Positions 1 through 6,342 of a stretch of 12,451 nucleotides of DNA are shown here, one piece after another; the stretch's first letter is position 1; the number at the start of each line of letters is the position of its first letter. The notes beneath the pieces are model-generated. The model was given only the letters and a program-made list of their open reading frames with translations. It made no database searches and was not told where the DNA came from. The stretch covers positions 1 through 12,451 of the forward strand of contig JAEWMV010000200.1 of the NCBI GenBank assembly GCA_023393045.1, written 5' to 3'. The position numbers and the translations under genes are program-made. The stretch is from Bacillota bacterium. GTDB taxonomy: Bacteria; Bacillota; Clostridia; Christensenellales; CAG-138.

Positions 1-596
1 GCAAAGCCCATCTCGTGCGTGACGATCACGGTGGTCATGCCCTCCGCCACAAGGCCGCGTATAACCGCGAGCACCTCGCCCACCATTTCGGGGTCAAGCG
101 CGCTCGTGGGTTCGTCAAAGAGCATCACGTCCGGCTCCATCGCGAGCGCCCGCACGATGGCGAGGCGCTGCTTCTGTCCGCCGGAGAGGCGGGAGGAGTG
201 CTCCGCGTACTTGTCAAAGAGGCCCACGCGCGCGAGGAGCGCTTTTGCCATCTCATCTGCCTCGGCCTGCGTCTTTTTCTTCGTCAGAACGGGCGCAAGG
301 GCGATGTTCTTCGCCACCGTCAGGTGCGGGAACACGTTGAACTGCTGGAACACCATGCCCATCCTCTGCCTGTGTCGCGCGGCGTCCACGCCCTTTTGCG
401 TGACGTCCTCGCCCTCGAAGAGGATTTGGCCGGAATCGGGTTTTTCCAGCAGGTTGAGGCAGCGAAGGAAGGTGCTCTTCCCGCCGCCGGAGGGGCCGAT
501 GACGGAGACGACCTCGCCCTTTTCAATGCGCTCGCTCACGCCGTTTAAAACGCCGAGCTTGCCGAAGCTCTTGTAGAGATCGATGGTTTCAATCAC
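1..596 (-). CDS. Polar amino-acid ABC transporter ATP-binding protein (GlnQ/ArtP-like), 3' end cut by window
   Basis: This is the cytoplasmic ATPase of a polar amino-acid importer. The first 198 residues are visible; the family is usually about 240-250, so about a fifth is missing beyond base 1. Walker A GPSGGGKS lies at residues 34-41, the Q-loop FQQFNVFPHLTV at 83-94, the ABC signature LSGGQ at 137-141, Walker B VMLFDEP at 157-163 with Glu162, and the switch His at 194. The GTG start (594-596) overlaps the permease stop by 8 bases (GTGATTGA), with an AAGGAGG ribosome-binding site about 10 bases upstream. The protein then begins MIETIDLYKSFG, as this family does. It is the last visible gene of the binding protein-permease-ATPase operon and is probably translationally coupled to the permease. 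The exact substrate cannot be read from the sequence. Confidence 0.95.
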   Translation of the reverse strand, partial: MIETIDLYKSFGKLGVLNGVSERIEKGEVVSVIGPSGGGKSTFLRCLNLLEKPDSGQILFEGEDVTQKGVDAARHRQRMGMVFQQFNVFPHLTVAKNIALAPVLTKKKTQAEADEMAKALLARVGLFDKYAEHSSRLSGGQKQRLAIVRALAMEPDVMLFDEPTSALDPEMVGEVLAVIRGLVAEGMTTVIVTHEMGF

Positions 597-1251
597 TTGC
601 CTTCATCCTCCTTTCAAAGCGCAGCACCAGTTTGCTCAGGGTAAAGGTGAGCATGAAGTAGATGAAGCCCACGATCAGGAGCGGCTCTATCACGAGGTAG
701 GTCGCGCCCTGCACCGTGCGAAAGGCGCTCATCAGATCGCCCACGAAAAAGGTGGAGGCGAGCGACGTTTCCTTGATGATGGTCACGAACTCGTTGCCAA
801 GCGCGGGCAGTATATTCTTCACCGCCTGGGGCATGACGACGTGGAGCATCGTCTGGCGGCGCGTGAGGCCCAGGCTCAGCCCTGCCTCGCGCTGCCCGCG
901 GTCCACCGCCTGGATGCCGCTTCGTATCACCTCCGACACATAGGCGGAGCTGTTGACCACGAGCGCCACCGCGACGCACGCGAATTTAGACGGGGCGATC
1001 GCGGAAAACCACTTGGGCAGTATCAGGTAAAAGAAGAACAGCTGGAGCAGCGCCGGCGTGCCGCGGATCACCTCGATGTAGCCTGTGACGAGCCAGTTGA
1101 GGGGCCGGAATTTCGACATGCGCGCGAGCGCCACAAGGGAGCCCAGCGCCACGCCGGCCGCCACGGCGATAAGGGAGAGCAGAAGCGTATAGCACAGCCC
1201 CTGCATGAACACGCCGCCGTATTTGGCGGCGAGCTTTACAATCAAATCCAT
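589..1251 (-). CDS. Polar amino-acid ABC transporter permease (HisM/GlnP type)
   Basis: This 220-residue inner-membrane permease has the length usual for the HisM/GlnP/YecS family. Hydrophobic segments lie around residues 20-44, 66-80, 90-106 and 187-205. The conserved RGTPALLQLFFFYLILP block is at 63-79. The EAA loop, which docks on the ATPase, starts REAGLSLGLT at 121 and ends in PQA at 141-143. The ATG at 1251 was chosen because MDLIVKLAAKYGG matches family N-termini. The open frame extends upstream to 1377, but that part overlaps the binding-protein gene and is not protein-like. The ribosome-binding site is weak (AGGA about 15 bases upstream), so this start is fairly but not fully certain. 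It lies 37 bases after the binding-protein stop and overlaps the ATPase start, so the three form one operon. Confidence 0.95.
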   Translation of the reverse strand: MDLIVKLAAKYGGVFMQGLCYTLLLSLIAVAAGVALGSLVALARMSKFRPLNWLVTGYIEVIRGTPALLQLFFFYLILPKWFSAIAPSKFACVAVALVVNSSAYVSEVIRSGIQAVDRGQREAGLSLGLTRRQTMLHVVMPQAVKNILPALGNEFVTIIKETSLASTFFVGDLMSAFRTVQGATYLVIEPLLIVGFIYFMLTFTLSKLVLRFERRMKASD

Positions 1252-1288
1252 CGCATGGCCCCGCTGTCCTAAAAATTTATGCCGCTTG

Positions 1289-2125
1289 TCAGTCGAGCTC
1301 GATGCCCATGCTCGCGGCAAGCGCCTTGGCGTCCTCATACCAGCCGCCGTAGACGCCCGCGTCATAGGCCTTGGCAAGTATCTCGTTAATCTTGGCGGTC
1401 AATTCGTCCTCACCCTTGGGGATGAGTATCAGGTTGCCTTCGTCCTCCACGGTGAACTGGAATTCTGAAAGCATGAGCTCGGGATAATTTGCGATGTACG
1501 CCTCCCCGTTGCCCTTGGCGACGCACACCGCGTCCACATAGCCGTTGACGAGCTCCATCACCGCGGTGTTGAGGTCCACGATGGGGTTGGCGGTGGCATC
1601 GGGCAGCTGCTCGGTGAGAAGGCTCATCTGCAGCGAGGCGTTCTGGGCGGAAACGGTCTTGCCCGCAAAATCCTCCTTGGCCTTGAGCGCGTCGGCGTTC
1701 TCGGCGAGGATGAGGATGCACTGCTCGGACTCATTGTCCCCCGCGTAATAGAAATCGGAAAGGTTGTAGTTCTCCGCGCGATCCGGCATCCACGAGAAGC
1801 CGGAGATGGAAACATCCACCGTTTTCGAGCTCACGGCCGCCTGACAGGAGTCGAAGTCGAGGGCGGTGATTTCAAGCTCCACGCCCAGCTCGGCTGCGAT
1901 GTATTTGGCCAGCTCCACGTCAAAGCCGACGTATTGCTCCTGCCCGGACTTCGATGCGTCCACGAATTCCATGGGGGCGAAATCGGGACTCATCGCAACC
2001 ACGAGTTTGCCGGTTTTCATCACCTTGTCAAGCCCGTTTTCATAGTTTGCGGCCGGCTTTGCGCAGCCCGCCACAACAAAGGAAAGGGCGAGTACGAGCG
2101 CCAAGACCATGCACAGCTTTTTCAT
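1289..2125 (-). CDS. Amino-acid ABC transporter substrate-binding lipoprotein (SBP_bac_3 family)
   Basis: This is the extracellular receptor of the importer, 278 residues long. A lipoprotein signal peptide (MKK, hydrophobic core, lipobox VVAGC) places the lipidated cysteine at 21, so the mature protein is membrane-anchored. The family-3 solute-binding fold is recognisable from KLVVAMSPDFAPMEF (40-54), YVGFDVELAKYIAAELG (65-81), the DRAENYNLSDFYY stretch (115-127, equivalent to the usual ER..VDFS.PYY) and GKTVSAQ (155-161). The ATG at 2125 has GGAGG about 10 bases upstream and starts a proper signal peptide. The longer frame to 2212 would run through the promoter and is rejected. It is the first gene of the importer operon. 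The ligand is probably a polar amino acid, but which one cannot be said. Confidence 0.95.
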   Translation of the reverse strand: MKKLCMVLALVLALSFVVAGCAKPAANYENGLDKVMKTGKLVVAMSPDFAPMEFVDASKSGQEQYVGFDVELAKYIAAELGVELEITALDFDSCQAAVSSKTVDVSISGFSWMPDRAENYNLSDFYYAGDNESEQCILILAENADALKAKEDFAGKTVSAQNASLQMSLLTEQLPDATANPIVDLNTAVMELVNGYVDAVCVAKGNGEAYIANYPELMLSEFQFTVEDEGNLILIPKGEDELTAKINEILAKAYDAGVYGGWYEDAKALAASMGIELD

Positions 2126-2159
2126 AATTATGTATCCTCCGAAACTTTTGATGTTGACT

Positions 2160-2188
2160 AGGATACGCTCTTTCATGAAAGCTGTCAA
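2160..2188 (-). promoter_or_regulatory. Sigma-A promoter of the amino-acid importer operon
   Basis: On the minus strand a perfect -35 TTGACA (2183-2188) is followed after exactly 17 bases by TATCCT (-10, 2160-2165, 4 of 6 matches). It lies about 35 bases upstream of the lipoprotein start, in an AT-rich stretch. The spacer contains the perfect 12-base palindrome CTTTCATGAAAG (2170-2181), a plausible repressor operator. Confidence 0.75.
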
Positions 2189-2292
2189 GCATATATTCGT
2201 ATTTTTATACAATTATTATGGAATATTAGCTTATAAAAAATGCATAAATGGTATATTTTGCGGGGCGCGGCTTGGATTTCGGGCATAGCAAA

Positions 2293-2312
2293 GCGCCGCC
2301 GGAAGGCGGCGC
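2293..2312 (-). terminator. GC hairpin, possible weak terminator after the SpoIIE-like gene
   Basis: A perfect 8-bp stem (GCGCCGCC / GGCGGCGC) with a 4-base loop lies 21 bases past the stop of the SpoIIE-like gene. On the minus strand only TTTGCT follows, so the U-tract is short and the terminator would be weak. It separates that gene from the importer promoter. Confidence 0.5.
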
Positions 2313-2333
2313 GCAGAAGAGCTGTGCGTATGA

Positions 2334-3818
2334 TTATGCGATTGCTTCGATCTCCTCCTCCACGCCGGGGAAGCGCGCGGTCTCCACGCGGGCGACAAAG
2401 GCGCTCATATCGTCGTTATAGCCGCGCTCGAGCGCGCACTCGATGAGCGCGTCCGCCGCGTCCTTGGGCGTGTTCGCGCCGCCCACGCGCTCCACGATGG
2501 AGGCCACAAGCTCCATGCCAAGCGCGTCCATGAGGCCGTCCGTCATCATCACGAGCGCGTCCCCGCGCTTCAGCTGGGCGCAGGCCGCGCCCGCGCGCGC
2601 CTCAGGGAGGATGCCCGCAGGGAGGGCGGGGCTCTCGATGAGGCGCACGCGTCCTTCGCGGAGGATGTAGGAGGGGGGCGCGCCGAATTTGAGCATGCGA
2701 AGCTCGCCCGTCATCAGGTCGATGAGCGCCGCGTCGAGCGTGGCGTAGGTTTCCTCGCCGGAGAGGAGCATCAAGTCGTTTACGCCCTGCTGCGCCGCCT
2801 CCTCGTCGTAGCCCACGCAGAGCATGTCCGCCAGCAGCGCCGCCGCCGTGGAGCTCTCACGGTGCGCGGCTTCGCCGGTGCCCATGCCGTCGCTGAGGAT
2901 GAATATCGCCGTATCCCCTTTGCGGCGCATCGCAAGCGCGTCCCCCGTAAGGGGGCTGCCCTGCATGGGGATGCCCGCCGTGCCCGTAACGAGCCGGATT
3001 CGGCACCGCATCAATGCCTCGTTTCCTTCGGCAAGCTTATCCATTGCTTTCCCCATGCCGTAGAGATGGCTGCGCGCAAGCGTGTCCCCGCCGGAATTGC
3101 CTCCTATATAGTGGGCGATGCCCTTTGCGACGCCGGCGGCGTCCTTGAGGTTGCGGCGGGTCTTGTTGAGCGCACCCGCGGCGCCCGCGCGTTCCCTGCA
3201 AACGGCAAAGGCCGAAAGCAGCATGGCGACGAGGCCGGTCGCGGCGGCGAGGGGGGAGGAGAGCAGCAGCGCCCCAAAGAGGAGCGCGAGCAGTACGATG
3301 AGGGTCAGAGCATCCGTACGGGAAAGGCGGCGCCCGTTCATGTACCCCGTGAGCGCGCGCACGCCGCGCGCGACGACGGCGACCGCTGCCGGAGACAGGA
3401 GCAGGCACCCCGCGCCCATGAAGAACTCAGTCCCCCACGCGGGATATATAAAGGGCAGCAAAACCGATTGCGCCGCGGCCATGACCAGGAGCGCGCGAAG
3501 AAGCGCCGCGCTCCTTCCCCGCGGTGCACGCCAGAGCGAAAGCAGCAGCTCGACGCCCCCGAAGAGCGCGCACGCCGAAAAGGATGCGAAGCTTTTCGAC
3601 GCGAGCGTGCCCAGGAGCGCGCCCACGAGCACGAAGCAGGCGTCGTCCAGACACAGCCACGCCGCGGCGACGGCAGGCAGCGCCAGGGGCGAAAACCCGA
3701 ACATGCCCGCGGCGCCGCAGATGAAACCCGCTCCGACGCGCATGGCTTTCATGGGAACCGCGCGAAGCGCGCGCGGGGAGAACGCCGATTTGTCGCTTAT
3801 AGCTGCAAGGATCTGCAC
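2334..3818 (-). CDS. spoIIE: SpoIIE-like membrane protein serine phosphatase (PP2C type), short form
   Basis: SpoIIE dephosphorylates the anti-anti-sigma factor SpoIIAA to release sigma-F in the forespore. From the GTG at 3818 the protein has 494 residues. Roughly six or seven hydrophobic segments lie between about residues 27 and 207, then a linker of about 65 residues, then a PP2C/SpoIIE phosphatase domain. Metal-site motifs are SDGMGTG (309-315), TLDAALIDL (360-368), MTDG (425-428) and NDDMS (468-472). Bacillus subtilis SpoIIE is about 830 residues with a long regulatory region between membrane and catalytic parts; that region is almost absent here. The start at 3818 has AAGGGA 9 bases upstream and suits the mapped promoter. 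An ATG at 3851 (505 residues) is possible but overlaps the -10 box. It stands alone, not in an operon. A SpoIIE-family phosphatase with another role cannot be excluded. Confidence 0.85.
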   Translation of the reverse strand: MQILAAISDKSAFSPRALRAVPMKAMRVGAGFICGAAGMFGFSPLALPAVAAAWLCLDDACFVLVGALLGTLASKSFASFSACALFGGVELLLSLWRAPRGRSAALLRALLVMAAAQSVLLPFIYPAWGTEFFMGAGCLLLSPAAVAVVARGVRALTGYMNGRRLSRTDALTLIVLLALLFGALLLSSPLAAATGLVAMLLSAFAVCRERAGAAGALNKTRRNLKDAAGVAKGIAHYIGGNSGGDTLARSHLYGMGKAMDKLAEGNEALMRCRIRLVTGTAGIPMQGSPLTGDALAMRRKGDTAIFILSDGMGTGEAAHRESSTAAALLADMLCVGYDEEAAQQGVNDLMLLSGEETYATLDAALIDLMTGELRMLKFGAPPSYILREGRVRLIESPALPAGILPEARAGAACAQLKRGDALVMMTDGLMDALGMELVASIVERVGGANTPKDAADALIECALERGYNDDMSAFVARVETARFPGVEEEIEAIA

Positions 3819-3849
3819 GGCAAACTGTCCCTTCTGAATATGTGGATTC

Positions 3850-3883
3850 ATTATAGCTTGTCCCAATCGAATTGATTGTCGAA
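3850..3883 (-). promoter_or_regulatory. Spo0A-type promoter of the SpoIIE-like gene (0A box plus -10)
   Basis: The perfect 0A box TTGTCGAA lies at 3876-3883 (TTCGACAA on the minus strand), and a perfect TATAAT on the minus strand lies 20 bases further at 3850-3855. The box would sit at about -33 to -40 from the start of transcription. This is where Spo0A works at the known sigma-A sporulation promoters that lack normal -35 spacing. Transcription would start near 3843, which favours the GTG at 3818 as the translation start. Confidence 0.65.
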
Positions 3884-3921
3884 GCGCCGGGAAGCAGCCT
3901 GTCGAATCGGCATGAATGCGG

Positions 3922-3948
3922 GTAATTGGCATTGGAAATGCCAATTAC
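3922..3948. repeat. Perfect inverted repeat (12-bp arms, 3-base loop) at the edge of an intergenic element
   Basis: GTAATTGGCATT (3922-3933) and AATGCCAATTAC (3937-3948) pair perfectly around GGA. It directly abuts the left inverted end of the adjacent 259-bp element and may be part of it. Confidence 0.7.
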
Positions 3949-4201
3949 AACTAATAACTAATGGTGAATGGTGAATAACTGAGGAAACGCCCGCTACGGC
4001 AGGGAATTCTCGTGTTCCGGGTTGTAGGGGCGGATTCTATATCCGCCCGAATTTATAAACGCGGGGCGTTATGCATCTCGGGCCGATATTGAGTCGGCCC
4101 CTACATAGACCCGATCAAAAAACAGCCTCCGCCATTAAAGCGGAGACCGTTTCTTAAAAATATAGTTATTCACCATTCACCATTAGTTATTAGCTGCAAT
4201 T
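3943..4201. mobile_element. Non-coding MITE-like element with 38-bp inverted ends
   Basis: The 38 bases at 3943-3980 and at 4164-4201 are inverted copies with two mismatches, built on ATTCACCATTCACCATTAG. Between them is a hairpin with arms GGGCGGAT (4028-4035) and ATCCGCCC (4041-4048), a second with arms GGGCCGA (4080-4086) and TCGGCCC (4094-4100), and a third that looks like a terminator. TGTAGGGG (4023-4030) and CCCCTACA (4098-4105) form inner inverted ends. There is no protein-coding frame, so any movement would need a transposase elsewhere. It fills most of the 390-base gap between the SpoIIE-like gene and nadE. Related modules recur near 8107-8269 and 10261-10685. Confidence 0.7.
4114..4145 (-). 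terminator. Rho-independent terminator downstream of nadE
   Basis: On the minus strand the arms CTCCGC (from 4145 down) and GCGGAG, with a 7-base loop, are followed after GCTG by TTTTTT. It lies about 65-95 bases beyond the nadE stop, inside the repeat element, so the element may supply the terminator. Confidence 0.65.
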
Positions 4202-4214
4202 GACAATGTCAATT
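4198..4214. repeat. Palindrome AATTGACA-A-TGTCAATT overlapping the nadE stop
   Basis: Perfect 8-bp arms surround a central A. It joins the right end of the intergenic element and includes the last bases of nadE. The same module, as AATTGAC-ACA-GTCAATT, occurs at 10631-10647. Confidence 0.7.
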
Positions 4215-6131
4215 ATCAATTGCCTTCGTCCACGCTTCGCCCGCCGCGTCGCTTGGCATGCGCCAGTCCCCGCGCGGGGAGAGGGTGACGGAGCCCACCT
4301 TGGGGCCGTCAGGCAGGCAGGAGCGCTTGAATTGCTGGGCAAAGAAGCGCTTGATGAACACGCCGAGCCATTTTGTGATCGCCGCCTCATCATATTGCCC
4401 CGCAAAGGCGTAGAGCGCCATGCGGAGCACCTTGTCCGGGGAGGCGCCCCAGCGGATCATATGGTAGAGGAAAAAGTCGTGCAGCGCGTAGGGCCCCACG
4501 ATGCTTTCGGTCTGCTGCGCGATCTCATCGCCGCGCGCGGGCAGCAGCTCCGGGCTCACGGGCGTGTCAAGGATATCGAGCAGCACGGCGCGCAGCTCCT
4601 GCGTTTCGGCGGCGTCGGCAAGGTATTGCACGATGTGGCGCACGAGGGTCTTTGGCACGCCCGCGTTCACGCCGTACATGGACATGTGGTCGCCGTTGTA
4701 GGTCGCCCAGCCGAGCGCGAGCTCGGAAAGGTCGCCCGTGCCGATGACCATGCCGCCCGTTTTGTTGGCGAGATCCATCAAAACCTGCGTGCGCTCGCGC
4801 GCCTGCGCGTTTTCATAGGTCACGTCGCATGTGTTCTCATCCTGATCGATGTCCGCAAAGTGCTGCCTTACGGCCTTGGTGATGTCCACTTCGGTGAAGG
4901 ACGCGCCGAGGCATTTGCAGAGCTTTTCCGCGTTGGCGCGGGTGCGGCCCGTGGTGCCAAAGCAAGGCATGGTCACTGCGAGCACGTCCGCGGGGGAGCG
5001 GCCGCAAGGCTTCATCGCGCGGCAGGCAACGAGCAGCGCAAGCGTGGAGTCGAGCCCGCCGGATACGCCCACCACCGCCGTTTTGCTCCCCGTGTGCGCG
5101 ATGCGCTTTCTAAGACCGTTGGCCTGTATCTTCAATATTTCCTCGCAGCGCTCGTTTCGCGCCTTCGGGTCATGCGGGATGAAGGGCGTGGGGGAAATTT
5201 CCCGCGTGAGCTTCGTCACGCGCGGCACCATCTTGAACTCCTGCACGCAAAAGGACGCGCGCGCGTCGCTTGGCGTCAGGGAAAAGGTGGTGAGCTTTCG
5301 CCGCTCGTACAAAAGGCGCAGGCAGTCCACCTCGGTGGCGGTGAGGGGCTCATCCTGCGCAAACGGCGCGGATTGTGCGAGCAGCGCTCCGTTTTCCGCG
5401 ATGAGGCTGTGGCCGCCGAACACCATGTCCGTGGTGCTCTCGCCATAACCCGCGTCCGCATAGAGGTAGGCGCAGCAGAGCCTGCCGCTCTGGCTTTCCA
5501 CAAGCAGCCTGCGGTATGCCTCCTTGCCTATGGTTTCGTCGCTCGCCGATAGGTTGAGGATGACCGTCGCGCCCGCGGCGGCGAGCGTTGAGGAAGGCGG
5601 GCTGGGCACCCAGAGATCCTCACAAATTTCAACGCCCACGCACAAAAAGGGAAAGTCCTTGCAGCGGAAGAGCTGGCGCGTACCGAAGGGCACGCGCAGC
5701 GCGCCGATGGGGATTTCCCCCTGCCCCGCCGGGGCGGGCGTGAACTGGCGCAATTCGTAGAATTCACCGTAATTGGGCAGATGGGTTTTAGGCACCACGC
5801 CGAGGATATCGCCCTTATGGCAGACCACGGCGCAGTTGTAGAGCTTGCCCTCGAAGCGCAGCGGCGCGCCGAAGGCAACGAGGATGTCGAGCTTTTCCGT
5901 GGCTTGTGCAAGCGCGAGGGTCGCCTCCTCGGCGGCATTGAGCAGCGCGTCGTGCAAAAACAGGTCGCCGCAGGTATAGCCCGTCACGCACAGCTCGGGC
6001 AAAACGAGCACGAGCACGCCCTCCGCATAGGCGCGGTTGACGAGCGTGCGGATGCGCTGCACGTTATAGCCGCAGTCCCCCACGCGGATCGCGGGCGTTC
6101 CCGTCGCCACCTTTACAAAACCATGCCGCAT
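4209..6131 (-). CDS. nadE: Glutamine-dependent NAD+ synthetase (EC 6.3.5.1)
   Basis: It makes NAD+ from nicotinic acid adenine dinucleotide, ATP and glutamine, the last step of NAD synthesis, in the cytoplasm. It is 640 residues long, the usual two-domain size. The N-terminal nitrilase-type glutaminase has the full triad: Glu46 (LPELCVTGY), Lys115 (PKTHLPNYGEFYE) and Cys170 (VGVEICEDLW). The C-terminal synthetase has the PP-loop SGGLDS (357-362), ENAQARERTQ (440-449), GTGDLSELALGW (464-475) and GVNAGVPKT (487-495). The ATG at 6131 has GGAGG 5 bases upstream; the frame continues to 6239 but that part covers the promoter. It is divergent from a degenerate paralogue. Its last residues, Asp-Asn-stop, are encoded by the start of the neighbouring repeat. 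Function is clear from motifs. Confidence 0.97.
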   Translation of the reverse strand: MRHGFVKVATGTPAIRVGDCGYNVQRIRTLVNRAYAEGVLVLVLPELCVTGYTCGDLFLHDALLNAAEEATLALAQATEKLDILVAFGAPLRFEGKLYNCAVVCHKGDILGVVPKTHLPNYGEFYELRQFTPAPAGQGEIPIGALRVPFGTRQLFRCKDFPFLCVGVEICEDLWVPSPPSSTLAAAGATVILNLSASDETIGKEAYRRLLVESQSGRLCCAYLYADAGYGESTTDMVFGGHSLIAENGALLAQSAPFAQDEPLTATEVDCLRLLYERRKLTTFSLTPSDARASFCVQEFKMVPRVTKLTREISPTPFIPHDPKARNERCEEILKIQANGLRKRIAHTGSKTAVVGVSGGLDSTLALLVACRAMKPCGRSPADVLAVTMPCFGTTGRTRANAEKLCKCLGASFTEVDITKAVRQHFADIDQDENTCDVTYENAQARERTQVLMDLANKTGGMVIGTGDLSELALGWATYNGDHMSMYGVNAGVPKTLVRHIVQYLADAAETQELRAVLLDILDTPVSPELLPARGDEIAQQTESIVGPYALHDFFLYHMIRWGASPDKVLRMALYAFAGQYDEAAITKWLGVFIKRFFAQQFKRSCLPDGPKVGSVTLSPRGDWRMPSDAAGEAWTKAIDN

Positions 6132-6209
6132 GAAAGCCTCCGTTATCGCTCCGGCCCCGCGCCCTGCGAGAGGGCGGGAACCGGAAATACTCTCTGTTTC
6201 GTTACGGGT

Positions 6210-6239
6210 ATTGTACTTCCCCGTGCGCGCCAGCGTCAA
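6210..6239 (-). promoter_or_regulatory. Promoter of nadE
   Basis: On the minus strand TTGACG (-35, 6234-6239) is followed after 18 bases by TACAAT (-10, 6210-6215), each matching 5 of 6. Transcription would start near 6203, leaving a leader of about 70 bases before the ATG at 6131. The leader holds a small GC hairpin (GCCCT / AGGGC around 6161-6175). I see no recognised NAD-responsive operator. Confidence 0.7.
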
Positions 6240-6301
6240 CAGGATGCAACCAAACGGGCGGTATATTTAGGAAAATCATGGCGGCGCGCGGCAAAAAGTA
6301 C

Positions 6302-6307
6302 TATAAT
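6302..6307 (+). promoter_or_regulatory. Likely -10 box for the rightward NadE paralogue
   Basis: A perfect TATAAT lies 35 bases before the chosen GTG start in an AT-rich patch. No good -35 hexamer is found at 16-18 bases upstream, so the promoter may need an activator or be weak. Confidence 0.5.
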
Positions 6308-6342
6308 ATAGTTTAGAATATGATACGGGGGAGGTGCCATCC

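Noticed and set aside
4200..5552. Long open frame on the plus strand opposite nadE (about 450 codons)
   Set aside because: Same GC-bias effect; the low-complexity His/Arg/Ala product has no recognisable domain, while nadE in this place is unmistakable.
6132..6239. Upstream extension of nadE to an ATG at 6239
   Set aside because: It would cover the promoter boxes, is not protein-like, and lacks the GGAGG site that precedes the ATG at 6131.
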